This document shows, piece after piece, positions 6,439 through 13,252 of a DNA stretch of 30,830 nucleotides. The DNA comes from UBA10133 sp964348455 (GTDB lineage: Bacteria; Patescibacteriota; Microgenomatia; UBA1400; MFAQ01). The translations under genes were made by a program, and so were the position numbers. Below the pieces are notes generated by a model. That model did not search any database, was not told the origin of the DNA, and saw nothing but the letters and a program-made list of their open reading frames with translations. The first letter of the stretch is position 1; every line of letters starts with the position of its first letter. The stretch lies in assembly GCA_964348455.1 (NCBI GenBank), contig CAYGCQ010000012.1:1-30830 (forward strand), given 5' to 3'.

Positions 6439-7828
6439 ATGAAATTCAGCGGCTTGTCAGATGTGGAAGTGTTCAAACTCCAAAAACAATATGGTTCAAA
6501 CTCACTTCCTGAAGAAAATTCCTTTGGCTGGTTAAGTATTCTATTGTCTCAGTTTAAGAGTCCGTTGATATACATCCTTTTTGGTGTTATTGTGATCTCT
6601 CTATTTTTCAGAGAGTATCTGGATGCTATTTTAGTAATCATAGTTATAGTTGTAAATGTCGGGATGGGGTTTTTCCAGGAGCTTAGTGCCAAAAAACGCT
6701 TTCTTCACTCAATAAAATAATTAAACCATCTGCAGTCGTAGTCAGAGACGGAGTCAGAAAAAACATAGAAGTTGCAGAACTGGTACCAGGAGATATTGTT
6801 CTAATTGGCTCGGGTGACAATATTCCAGCCGATGGCCGTGTTGTTGAAGGCACTAATATATACATTAACGAAGCAATTCTCACTGGAGAAGAGGAGGCTG
6901 TAGAGAAATCTATCAAAAAAGAAAGCTCAGAGGTTTTCATGGGTACGATCGTAATCTCAGGCAGGGGAGTCGTGCTGATTGAAAAAATTGGTGTTCATAC
7001 CGAGATTGGTAAAATCGGAAAAAGTTTAAGCAAAATAGAAGACTCGGCCACCCCCCTTCACCAGCTCTTAAAAAAGCCGATATTGGGATAGCAGTTGGTA
7101 CAGCTACTGATGTTGCCAAAGCAGCTTCAGACTTGATACTTTTGAATAGTGACTTCAAAACTATAGTTTCAGCGGTAGAAGAGGGTAGAATAATATTCGC
7201 CAATATCAAAAAAGTTGTTGCTTATGTGCTTTCAAATTCCTTTGCTGAAATAATTCTGATTGTCGGGGCTCTAATACTAAACGTTCCACTTCCCATAACC
7301 ATCATTCAGCTTCTGTATGTGCATCTGATATGTGATGGGCCTCCCGACATTGTGCTTGGCTTTGAACCAAAAGAAACCGGCATTATGCTCGAAAAACCTA
7401 GAAAGCTTATACAAGAACACATTCTGAGCACATCTATGTTCTTTCTTGTAGTTGTCATAAGCGTGACCGCAGGTCTAGTTTCCCTTCTTGCCTTCCTCCA
7501 CGTCTACAATGGCCACAACCTGATGACAGCTCAAACCATAGCCTTTGCAGTTATAGGCATGATCGATCTCACATATGTATTTGCTTACAAGGATCTAAGA
7601 AGGCCAATATTTAAAATCAATCTGCTCGATAACAAATACCTCCTGGGAGCTGTTATTTATGGCTTTGCACTGCTCTTATTAGCTATATACAACCCATATC
7701 TAAGTCAAATTTTGGGAACCCAAAAGATGTCTCTTTTGTACTGGGTATACCCAATCCTAGCCTCAATCATCACTATTTTGTGGGTAGAAATAGCCAAGGC
7801 TGTTAGCCTCAGGCACGCACAAAGCTAG
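6439..7828 (+). pseudogene. Broken P-type cation-transporting ATPase
   Basis: Three reading frames together give pieces of a P2-type (calcium-pump-like) ATPase. Frame 1 (6439-6720) has the cation-ATPase N-terminus and helices M1-M2 ending QELSAKK. After AAAAAA at 6691-6696 the homologous reading continues in frame 3 with IIKPSAVVVRDG, the actuator domain PGDIVLIGSGDNIPADGR and LTGEEEAVEK (the family TGE loop), to about 7068. The sequence then jumps in frame 2 to LKKADIGIAVGTATDVAKAA and helices M5-M10. The phosphorylation site DKTGT and the nucleotide-binding domain, well over 1 kb of a normal gene, are missing. No active pump can be made. A missing A in the homopolymer explains the frameshift. 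An assembly error is possible for that base, less so for the deletion. Confidence 0.88.
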
Positions 7829-7832
7829 GTAC

Positions 7833-7861
7833 TTGTTGTAATCGATACACTATGTTATAAT
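7833..7861 (+). promoter_or_regulatory. Promoter of pncB
   Basis: TTGTTG (7833-7838), a 17-nt spacer and TATAAT (7856-7861) form a near-consensus promoter. Start of transcription near 7868 gives a leader of about 55 nt with a small CGGC/GCCG hairpin (about 7893-7905) just before the AAAAAGGAG ribosome binding site. Confidence 0.75.
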
Positions 7862-7922
7862 ATCCTGTAGTTAATTTTCGCACGTTAAAATCACGGCTAA
7901 TCGCCGAAAAAGGAGCAAGTGA

Positions 7923-9161
7923 ATGCTATCTTCTAAAAATGTTAATCCACTTTTCTTAAATCCAGATGGAAGTATCAAACAACTCTACAGACATTTTCTA
8001 GATAATGATCTATACGCTTACACAATGAGCAATGCTGGATTGATAAAGTCTCCGGATACAGTAACTGAAGACATTCTTATTATCAGAAAAGCATTTAAGG
8101 TTACAGATGAATATGTGGCTGAGCTAAAACGCCAGATAAATTTTTTCCCAAATCTATTCTTGTCTGACGAAGATGAGATCAAATTTCAGAAGGCGTGCTA
8201 CTACTTACCAAAGTCCTACATGAAATGGTTAAAAGCATATCGCTTTGACCCTGGAGAACTTGAAGTCTGGGCAGAGGGAAATGTTCTGTATATCAAGATT
8301 AAGGGTTTATTCCACAGAACTGTCATATGGGAAACACCCTTAATGGCACTGATCAGCGAGCTTTTTTTCCTCATGAACGGTGACAGGCCAGATCCGAAAT
8401 ATATCTACCGGGCAGAACAAAAAGGACTCCGGCTTCTTAAAATCGGTGCCCGATATTCTGAGTTTGGTACTAGAAGACGTTTCTCTTATGAAGTTCAAAA
8501 AAATGTCCTTATAGCACTCATACAGACCTCAGGGCTACTTAAAGATGGTGGTGTCCTGGTAGGTACGAGTAACGTTCATTTGGCTCTGCTTCTCGGAATC
8601 ACACCCACTGGTACTAATGCACATAAGTGGTATCAGCTCTGTGCCGGGCTATTTGGAGTTCGCATGGCTAATCGCATGGCGCTGCAATGGTGGGCTGAAG
8701 TCTACGGTACCTATTTGGGTACAGCATTGACTGACACCTACACAACTGACGATTTCATTAAGACGTTCGATCGTCGTGATGCCATGCTGTACGAAAGCGT
8801 AAGGCAAGACTCAGGGGATCCTTTCATGTATGTCAGGAAATTCCTTAAAGCATACGAAGATCTATTGATAAGACCGATAACAAAAACGATTCTTTTCTCA
8901 GATTCACTAAATATTGATCTCGTAGAAAAAATCGTTATGTATTGTGCCGGCAAGATACAGTGCGCCTTTGGTATCGGAACGTTCTTCTCCAATGATATTC
9001 TAGGAGTTGAGCCCTTGAAGATCGTTATAAAGCAGGTCGCTGTCTGGCTGAAAGATGGCAGGCGAGTGGCTACCTGCAAACTTTCAGACGACCCAGGCAA
9101 AAGCTCTGGGGAGAGGGCTGCTGTGGAGCATGCCCAATACGAAGTTGGAATTACATCATAA
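7923..9161 (+). CDS. pncB: Nicotinate phosphoribosyltransferase
   Basis: The enzyme makes nicotinate mononucleotide from nicotinate and PRPP, the first step of NAD salvage (Preiss-Handler). The 412-aa protein has the family landmarks in order: NDLYAYTMSNAGL near the N-terminus, ARYSEFGTRRRFS (about 178), LVGTSNVHLALLLGITPTGT (about 214), YLGTALTDTY, the PRPP-site stretch SVRQDSGDPFMY (about 293), TILFSDSLN, FGIGTFFSND and CKLSDDPGK near the end. Length is normal. It has its own consensus promoter, SD site (AAAAAGGAGCAAGTGA-ATG) and terminator. No other NAD gene lies in the window, so it stands alone as a salvage gene. Confidence 0.95.
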   Translation: MLSSKNVNPLFLNPDGSIKQLYRHFLDNDLYAYTMSNAGLIKSPDTVTEDILIIRKAFKVTDEYVAELKRQINFFPNLFLSDEDEIKFQKACYYLPKSYMKWLKAYRFDPGELEVWAEGNVLYIKIKGLFHRTVIWETPLMALISELFFLMNGDRPDPKYIYRAEQKGLRLLKIGARYSEFGTRRRFSYEVQKNVLIALIQTSGLLKDGGVLVGTSNVHLALLLGITPTGTNAHKWYQLCAGLFGVRMANRMALQWWAEVYGTYLGTALTDTYTTDDFIKTFDRRDAMLYESVRQDSGDPFMYVRKFLKAYEDLLIRPITKTILFSDSLNIDLVEKIVMYCAGKIQCAFGIGTFFSNDILGVEPLKIVIKQVAVWLKDGRRVATCKLSDDPGKSSGERAAVEHAQYEVGITS

Positions 9162-9168
9162 TGTCCTC

Positions 9169-9195
9169 ACACCCCGCTCAAGCGGGGTGTTTTTA
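9169..9195 (+). terminator. Rho-independent terminator
   Basis: A stem of up to 10 bp, ACACCCCGCT/AGCGGGGTGT, separated by CA, is followed by TTTTTAT. It ends the pncB transcript 8 nt after the stop codon. Confidence 0.93.
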
Positions 9196-9221
9196 TAACT
9201 AAGGTGTGCCTGAGAGTGCTC

Positions 9222-9250
9222 TTGAAACTACCACAAATATCCCATATAAT
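9222..9250 (+). promoter_or_regulatory. Promoter of orphan gene 9285
   Basis: TTGAAA (9222-9227), 17-nt spacer, TATAAT (9245-9250). A leader of about 28 nt leads to AAAAAAGGAGGCAC and the ATG. Confidence 0.8.
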
Positions 9251-9284
9251 ATAGATATACGCATTTTAAAAAAGGAGGCACAAA

Positions 9285-9653
9285 ATGAACGCTTTAAGAC
9301 TATTTGGGGCCTCAATCTGGTCCCACAAGAGAATAAACGCTATTGCTCTTAGTATTTTTCAAGAAAACGCAAAAGAACAAGGCTATTATATCCAGCCCGA
9401 GGCAAAGTATTACAGTGAGGACTGTGTCCGAAGACAAAAATTCAATAGAATATTTTTCGGAATCCAGTACCTTGGCTTCGGTTATCACAGATTTCCTGAT
9501 AGATCAATCCTGGTGACAGCTGATCAGGATTACAATTTTCTCCTGTCTCTGGCTATGACTGATGAGCTTGGAGACTACATGGAAATCAGGTACGGAAATC
9601 TTCTCATTATACTGAACACTGAGGATTCCTCATACACGGTCTACTTAAAATAA
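9285..9653 (+). CDS. Orphan small protein, unknown
   Basis: The 122-aa protein is not recognised. It is mixed in character, rich in aromatic residues (Tyr, Phe) with an amphipathic C-terminal half that alternates like beta strands (MEIRYGNLLIILNT, SSYTVYLK). There is no signal peptide or transmembrane helix. An N-terminal helix (SHKRINAIALSIFQENAKEQ) is likely. The gene is a self-contained unit with near-consensus promoter, strong SD (AAAAAAGGAGGCAC) and terminator 13 nt after the stop, which suggests it is well expressed. The SD context is nearly identical to that of the orphan at 4743, but the proteins show no similarity by eye. Confidence 0.7.
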   Translation: MNALRLFGASIWSHKRINAIALSIFQENAKEQGYYIQPEAKYYSEDCVRRQKFNRIFFGIQYLGFGYHRFPDRSILVTADQDYNFLLSLAMTDELGDYMEIRYGNLLIILNTEDSSYTVYLK

Positions 9654-9666
9654 ATGCCAGTCGTCC

Positions 9667-9692
9667 ACACCCCGCACTCCGGGGTGTTTTTA
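9667..9692 (+). terminator. Rho-independent terminator
   Basis: An 8-bp stem ACACCCCG/CGGGGTGT with loop CACTC, then TTTTTA. Its T-run abuts the -35 box of the next gene at 9693. Confidence 0.93.
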
Positions 9693-9721
9693 TTGACAAA
9701 AATAAGAATCAGACCTATAAT
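9693..9721 (+). promoter_or_regulatory. Full consensus promoter of orphan gene 9759
   Basis: TTGACA (9693-9698), 17-nt spacer, TATAAT (9716-9721): both boxes and the spacing match the sigma-70 consensus exactly. It begins directly at the end of the preceding terminator. The leader of about 30 nt ends in TTATGGAGGAATAA-ATG. Confidence 0.9.
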
Positions 9722-9758
9722 CAAACCTGAAAGCAAATTTGAAATTATGGAGGAATAA

Positions 9759-10010
9759 ATGGATCCAGCACTGGAATACGCAATTAATATGGCATTACCA
9801 GTTTTTAACCGAATTTGGAATGAAAAAAGCTCTGTTGGGAGAGTCGAATTGCCGATGACGAATCTTGGCTTTTCAATCTCCGAGGCAAGATTAGAGGAAT
9901 TTGTTACTGCAATGGAAGCTGCAATGAGGGTAAGTCAAATGATTTCAAGTATCAAATTTCAACGGGCAGACCTCGCCCATGGCATCGAGGCGGCTTTTAT
10001 TATTTCGTAA
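9759..10010 (+). CDS. Orphan small protein, unknown
   Basis: The 83-aa protein appears mostly alpha-helical (residues 3-20 and about 43-80 have amphipathic helix patterns such as EARLEEFVTAMEAAMRVSQMISS). No family is recognised, and there is no signal peptide or transmembrane helix. A perfect sigma-70 consensus promoter, a GGAGG site 7 nt before ATG, and a terminator 12 nt after the stop make it a real and probably abundant product. It is the last of three consecutive single-gene units (pncB, 9285, 9759). Confidence 0.7.
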   Translation: MDPALEYAINMALPVFNRIWNEKSSVGRVELPMTNLGFSISEARLEEFVTAMEAAMRVSQMISSIKFQRADLAHGIEAAFIIS

Positions 10011-10021
10011 ATCTCACAACT

Positions 10022-10049
10022 AACACCCCGCGTTTTGGGGTGTTTTTTT
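10022..10049 (+). terminator. Rho-independent terminator
   Basis: Stem AACACCCC/GGGGTGTT with loop GCGTTTT, then seven T. It overlaps the stop codon of the convergent MgtC-like gene by 2 bp. Confidence 0.9.
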
Positions 10050-10695
10050 ACTCTTCAGACCTCCCAAGCTCGTATGAGATTTTTAATTTTTTCAACTCAG
10101 CTCGAAGTTTCTCGTTCCGCTGATTTGAAGAGACAATGGTTGCAATAACAAAAATATTCTTCACGGAACGACTTCGCACGTCGGCTCCAAGACTGCTCAG
10201 AATTTTTTCTAATTTCTTCTCATCCTTTGATTTTATCTTTAGCTGGTAAAAGTCTCCTTTAAGCCCATACTTATACTGAAGAGTAGCCAGCGGGTCCAGC
10301 GATAGCACTAGTAATATAGTGACCGCTGCCGGCACAAACAGGCCGGTCCCGATCGCTATTCCTATGGCTGCGGTCGTCCAGATCGTCGCTGCAGTAGTAA
10401 CCCCTGAGATTTTATTACCGTTTTTTATTATCACCCCGGCACCAAGAAAACCAATTCCCGTAACTACCTGAGCCATAAGCCTGGCAGGATCAGCAACCGA
10501 AACGTTGTACCATTTTCCTAAATACACTGAAATTCCGGCCATGAGAGCAGATCCAATGCAAACCAGCATCTGAGTTCTAATCCCGGCTGGTTTACCACTT
10601 CTTTCTCTGTCAAAACCAATAATAACTCCAGCCACAAAAGCAAAGAGTAGCCTTTCTATTATTCTTAACTGGAATTCATCTATGCCTAGGAACAT
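10048..10695 (-). CDS. MgtC/SapB family membrane protein
   Basis: The 215-aa inner-membrane protein belongs to the MgtC/SapB family, linked in other bacteria to magnesium limitation and ATP-synthase control; its exact role is not established. The N-terminal domain (about residues 10-135) has four to five transmembrane helices and the family signature segments: GVIIGFDRERSGKPAGIRTQ (Asp/Arg loop), MLVCIGSALMAGIS, QVVTGIGFLGAGVI, GVTTAATIWTTAAIG. The C-terminal soluble domain (about 145-215) resembles the small ACT-like regulatory tail. Start ATG 10695 is supported by TAAACT 6 nt upstream and by the conserved N-terminus. It is divergent from the phosphohexomutase gene. Confidence 0.92.
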   Translation of the reverse strand: MFLGIDEFQLRIIERLLFAFVAGVIIGFDRERSGKPAGIRTQMLVCIGSALMAGISVYLGKWYNVSVADPARLMAQVVTGIGFLGAGVIIKNGNKISGVTTAATIWTTAAIGIAIGTGLFVPAAVTILLVLSLDPLATLQYKYGLKGDFYQLKIKSKDEKKLEKILSSLGADVRSRSVKNIFVIATIVSSNQRNEKLRAELKKLKISYELGRSEE

Positions 10696-10701
10696 ACTCA
10701 G

Positions 10702-10707
10702 AGTTTA
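10702..10707 (-). promoter_or_regulatory. -10 box of the MgtC-like gene, leaderless type
   Basis: On the minus strand TGG-TAAACT is an extended -10 box ending 6 nt before the ATG. There is no Shine-Dalgarno site. Confidence 0.5.
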
Positions 10708-10722
10708 CCATAGGCCTGCCCC

Positions 10723-10766
10723 GAGCGAAGCCGAAGGGGGACTTGTCTGGAGCGAAGCTAAAGGGC
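10723..10766 (+). repeat. Two imperfect copies of a GAGCGAAGC..AAGGG repeat
   Basis: GAGCGAAGC-CG-AAGGG (10723-10738) and GAGCGAAGC-TA-AAGGG (10750-10765) lie in tandem between the divergent MgtC-like and phosphohexomutase promoters. The second copy ends one base before the TATACT box of the latter. They look like fragments of a dispersed repeat, not coding sequence. Confidence 0.55.
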
Positions 10767-10772
10767 TATACT
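10767..10772 (+). promoter_or_regulatory. -10 box of the phosphohexomutase operon, leaderless type
   Basis: TATACT ends 6 nt before ATG 10779. This fixes the start there and not at an in-frame TTG at 10743, which lies inside the upstream repeat. Confidence 0.6.
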
Positions 10773-10778
10773 GAATTA

Positions 10779-12188
10779 ATGCAGTTAAATCCGTATATTT
10801 TTCGTGGGTATGACATTCGTGGAATTGCAGGGCAAGATTTGTCCGATGAGGCTTTTTACTGCCTCGGTAGGGGATATGCTACTTTTTTGATCTCTAGAAG
10901 AATCAAGCTCTGTCCGGTTGGTCGGGATAATCGAGCTAGTAGTGAGTCCTATTCCCGCTCTTTTATCAAAGGTCTGAATGATGGTGGTATAGATACTATC
11001 GATCTCGGTTTATCGCTTAGTCAAATTGTTTACTTTTCTTCATACCACTTTCTCACCAAAGCCTGTGCCATGATTACTGCTTCTCACAATCCCAAAGAAT
11101 TTAACGGCTTGAAGTTAGGTATTAGTTACTCTGAGACCATGGGAACAGAAGACATTCAAGAGCTAAGACAAATTATTGAAAACTCTCATTTTACGTCTGG
11201 TTTCGGTCACAATCACAGGAAAGATATTTTTCCATATTACCTTAAACACCTTCAGTCCTATTTTAAGTTAAATAAAAAATGGCACGTGGTCGTAGACACT
11301 CTCAACTCTTCATCCGGCAAGTTCTACCCCAAAATATTTCGAAAAGCGGGCTGCAAAGTTACAACTTGGAATGATAGGTTAGATAGTCGATTCCCAAGCG
11401 GCACAGACCCTACCGACATTACAGTTCTTTCAGACTTAGCTAAAAAAGTTCTTAGAGAGAAAGCTGATATTGGCTTTGCCTTCGATGCCGATGGTGACAG
11501 AATGGCTGTTGTTGATGAGCTGGGAAGATATCACTGGATGGACATTATAGTCACACTCTTCTCTATAGATGTCTTAGAAAATATTCAGGGAGCCACCATT
11601 ATTTACAACACTCTCTGTTCCAGAGACGTACCTGACACGATTTCCAAGCTTGGAGGTAAACCGATTATGTGGCAAACAGGGCATTCTTTTATCAAAGAGA
11701 AAATGAGAGAGACTGGAGCTATGCTTGGAGGTGAACTTTCCGGACATATATTTTTTATGGATAATTATTTCGGGCATGACGATGCCGCCTATGCCTGTCT
11801 CAGACTTCTTTCGTTTCTCGAGAATCATAACGAAACTCTTTCCGAAGCCACTGCCTCCATCGAAACTCATATAGGAAGCCCGGAAATTAAGTTGGGTGTT
11901 CCTGATGATGAAAAGTTTAACCTTATCGACAAATTGATTAGACATGATTTGTTTGTTACCTGGCCACACGCAAAAATAACAGATCTTGACGGTATTAGGC
12001 TAGACACGAATGACCTTATGGTTGTAGTTAGAGCTTCTCAGAACGGTCCCTACATCACAGTCAGGTTTGAAGGGAAGAATGAAAAGCTTTACAATGAAAT
12101 CATAGTCAAGCTAAGTAAGATACTTTCTGCATATCCGATTATCAACTGGACAGATAACGTAAATGGCTACGTGCTAAAAAACAAATGA
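10779..12188 (+). CDS. Phosphomannomutase/phosphoglucomutase
   Basis: The enzyme interconverts hexose 6- and 1-phosphates (alpha-D-phosphohexomutase family, manB/algC-like), feeding nucleotide-sugar synthesis. The 469-aa protein begins NPYIFRGYDIRGIAGQ (substrate and fold signature). It has the phosphoserine loop MITASHNPKEFNGLK (about residue 104), the Mg-binding loop FAFDADGDRMAVVDE (about 237), the sugar-specificity loop LGGELSGHIFF (about 315), and the C-terminal phosphate-binding loop VVRASQNGPYITVRFEG (about 417). All catalytic segments are present. It overlaps the next gene in ATGA, making an operon with PGI/PMI and PEP synthase. Confidence 0.94.
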   Translation: MQLNPYIFRGYDIRGIAGQDLSDEAFYCLGRGYATFLISRRIKLCPVGRDNRASSESYSRSFIKGLNDGGIDTIDLGLSLSQIVYFSSYHFLTKACAMITASHNPKEFNGLKLGISYSETMGTEDIQELRQIIENSHFTSGFGHNHRKDIFPYYLKHLQSYFKLNKKWHVVVDTLNSSSGKFYPKIFRKAGCKVTTWNDRLDSRFPSGTDPTDITVLSDLAKKVLREKADIGFAFDADGDRMAVVDELGRYHWMDIIVTLFSIDVLENIQGATIIYNTLCSRDVPDTISKLGGKPIMWQTGHSFIKEKMRETGAMLGGELSGHIFFMDNYFGHDDAAYACLRLLSFLENHNETLSEATASIETHIGSPEIKLGVPDDEKFNLIDKLIRHDLFVTWPHAKITDLDGIRLDTNDLMVVVRASQNGPYITVRFEGKNEKLYNEIIVKLSKILSAYPIINWTDNVNGYVLKNK

Positions 12189-13252
12189 ACTTCCTGGACG
12201 ACCAAAAAAACTTCAAACACTACGATCCGGACAATCTGTATGAATCTTTGTCAAAATTAAGTAGACAAGTCGAGTCGGGCTGGCATTCCGCCGAGTTTGT
12301 TAATCTTAGCTTTGATCCGAAAGAAATAAAAAACATAGTCTTTGCCGGCATGGGTGGTAGTAATTTGTCTGCAGAGGTCGTCAAGTCTCTTGCACCTTTC
12401 TTGATTAGCGTCCCCTTTGAAATAGTCGCTAACTACCGATTACCTTCATACGCAGATAAAAACACCCTAGTTTTCTTATCCAGTTACTCCGGAAATACCG
12501 AAGAAACGCTTTCCTGCGCTCAAGATTCTTCTATGAGAGGATGTCAATCTATTTGTATGTCGACAGGTGGCAAGTTAAAAGAATTTGCTAATAAACATGA
12601 TATAGGTATCATTGAGCTTGACGAGAAGCATAATCCATCCCGTTCACCTAGGGCAGGAATTGGCCTTGCTTTGGGGGCCGTAATATCACTACTCTTAAGG
12701 GTAAATCCCATAGCCAAAAAATACTTTAATCCCAAAGATATTTCTCAAACCATAGAAAGAATATTGGATGTGGTAAGCATTGGGAGAGATACCGCCGATA
12801 ACCCGGCTAAGCTACTGGCTTCAAAGCATAAAGGCCTTGGAATTATCTACATTTCTGCCAATCATCTCACTGGAGTAGGGAAGGTCTTCGAGAATTATCT
12901 AAATGAAACTGCAAAAACATTCTGCGCAATCTACAACATTCCGGATTTAAACCACCACTTTCTAGATGGTTTACTGTTTCCAACCGCGCTAAAAGATGAT
13001 ACTTCTTTCTTAATTCTAAACTCCGGTTTATTTCCGGAAATCATTCAAAAGAGAATTCAGCTTACGAGAGAAGTCTTGATTAAGCAGAAATATCGAGTAA
13101 CCATTATCAAACCAGAAGCAATAGATCCAATCCTGCAGGTATTCGAGTCGCTGGTCTTTTTGGTAATGTTTAGCTATTATTTAAGTATCGCCAATAAAGT
13201 TAATCCTGAGGTAAACCCTTGGGTAGATTATTTAAAAAAACAACTACACTAA
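12185..13252 (+). CDS. Bifunctional phosphoglucose/phosphomannose isomerase
   Basis: This SIS-domain enzyme is known in archaea and some bacteria to isomerise both glucose-6-phosphate and mannose-6-phosphate to fructose-6-phosphate. The 355-aa product shows VFAGMGGSNLSAEVV (first SIS domain, about residue 53), SSYSGNTEETLS (phosphate loop, about 99), the NPSRSPRAGIGLALG stretch (about 150), the catalytic-Glu region FENYLNETAKTF (about 240) and the His-containing PDLNHHFLDG (about 256). It replaces a classical Pgi, which is absent here. Coupled to the phosphohexomutase upstream (ATGA) and PEP synthase downstream (TAATG), it connects glycolysis with mannose-type sugar phosphates. Confidence 0.92.
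   Translation: MNFLDDQKNFKHYDPDNLYESLSKLSRQVESGWHSAEFVNLSFDPKEIKNIVFAGMGGSNLSAEVVKSLAPFLISVPFEIVANYRLPSYADKNTLVFLSSYSGNTEETLSCAQDSSMRGCQSICMSTGGKLKEFANKHDIGIIELDEKHNPSRSPRAGIGLALGAVISLLLRVNPIAKKYFNPKDISQTIERILDVVSIGRDTADNPAKLLASKHKGLGIIYISANHLTGVGKVFENYLNETAKTFCAIYNIPDLNHHFLDGLLFPTALKDDTSFLILNSGLFPEIIQKRIQLTREVLIKQKYRVTIIKPEAIDPILQVFESLVFLVMFSYYLSIANKVNPEVNPWVDYLKKQLH

Noticed and set aside
6691..6696. Programmed -1 frameshift in the P-type ATPase
   Set aside because: The site is not a canonical slippery heptamer, and the gene also lacks its phosphorylation and nucleotide-binding domains.
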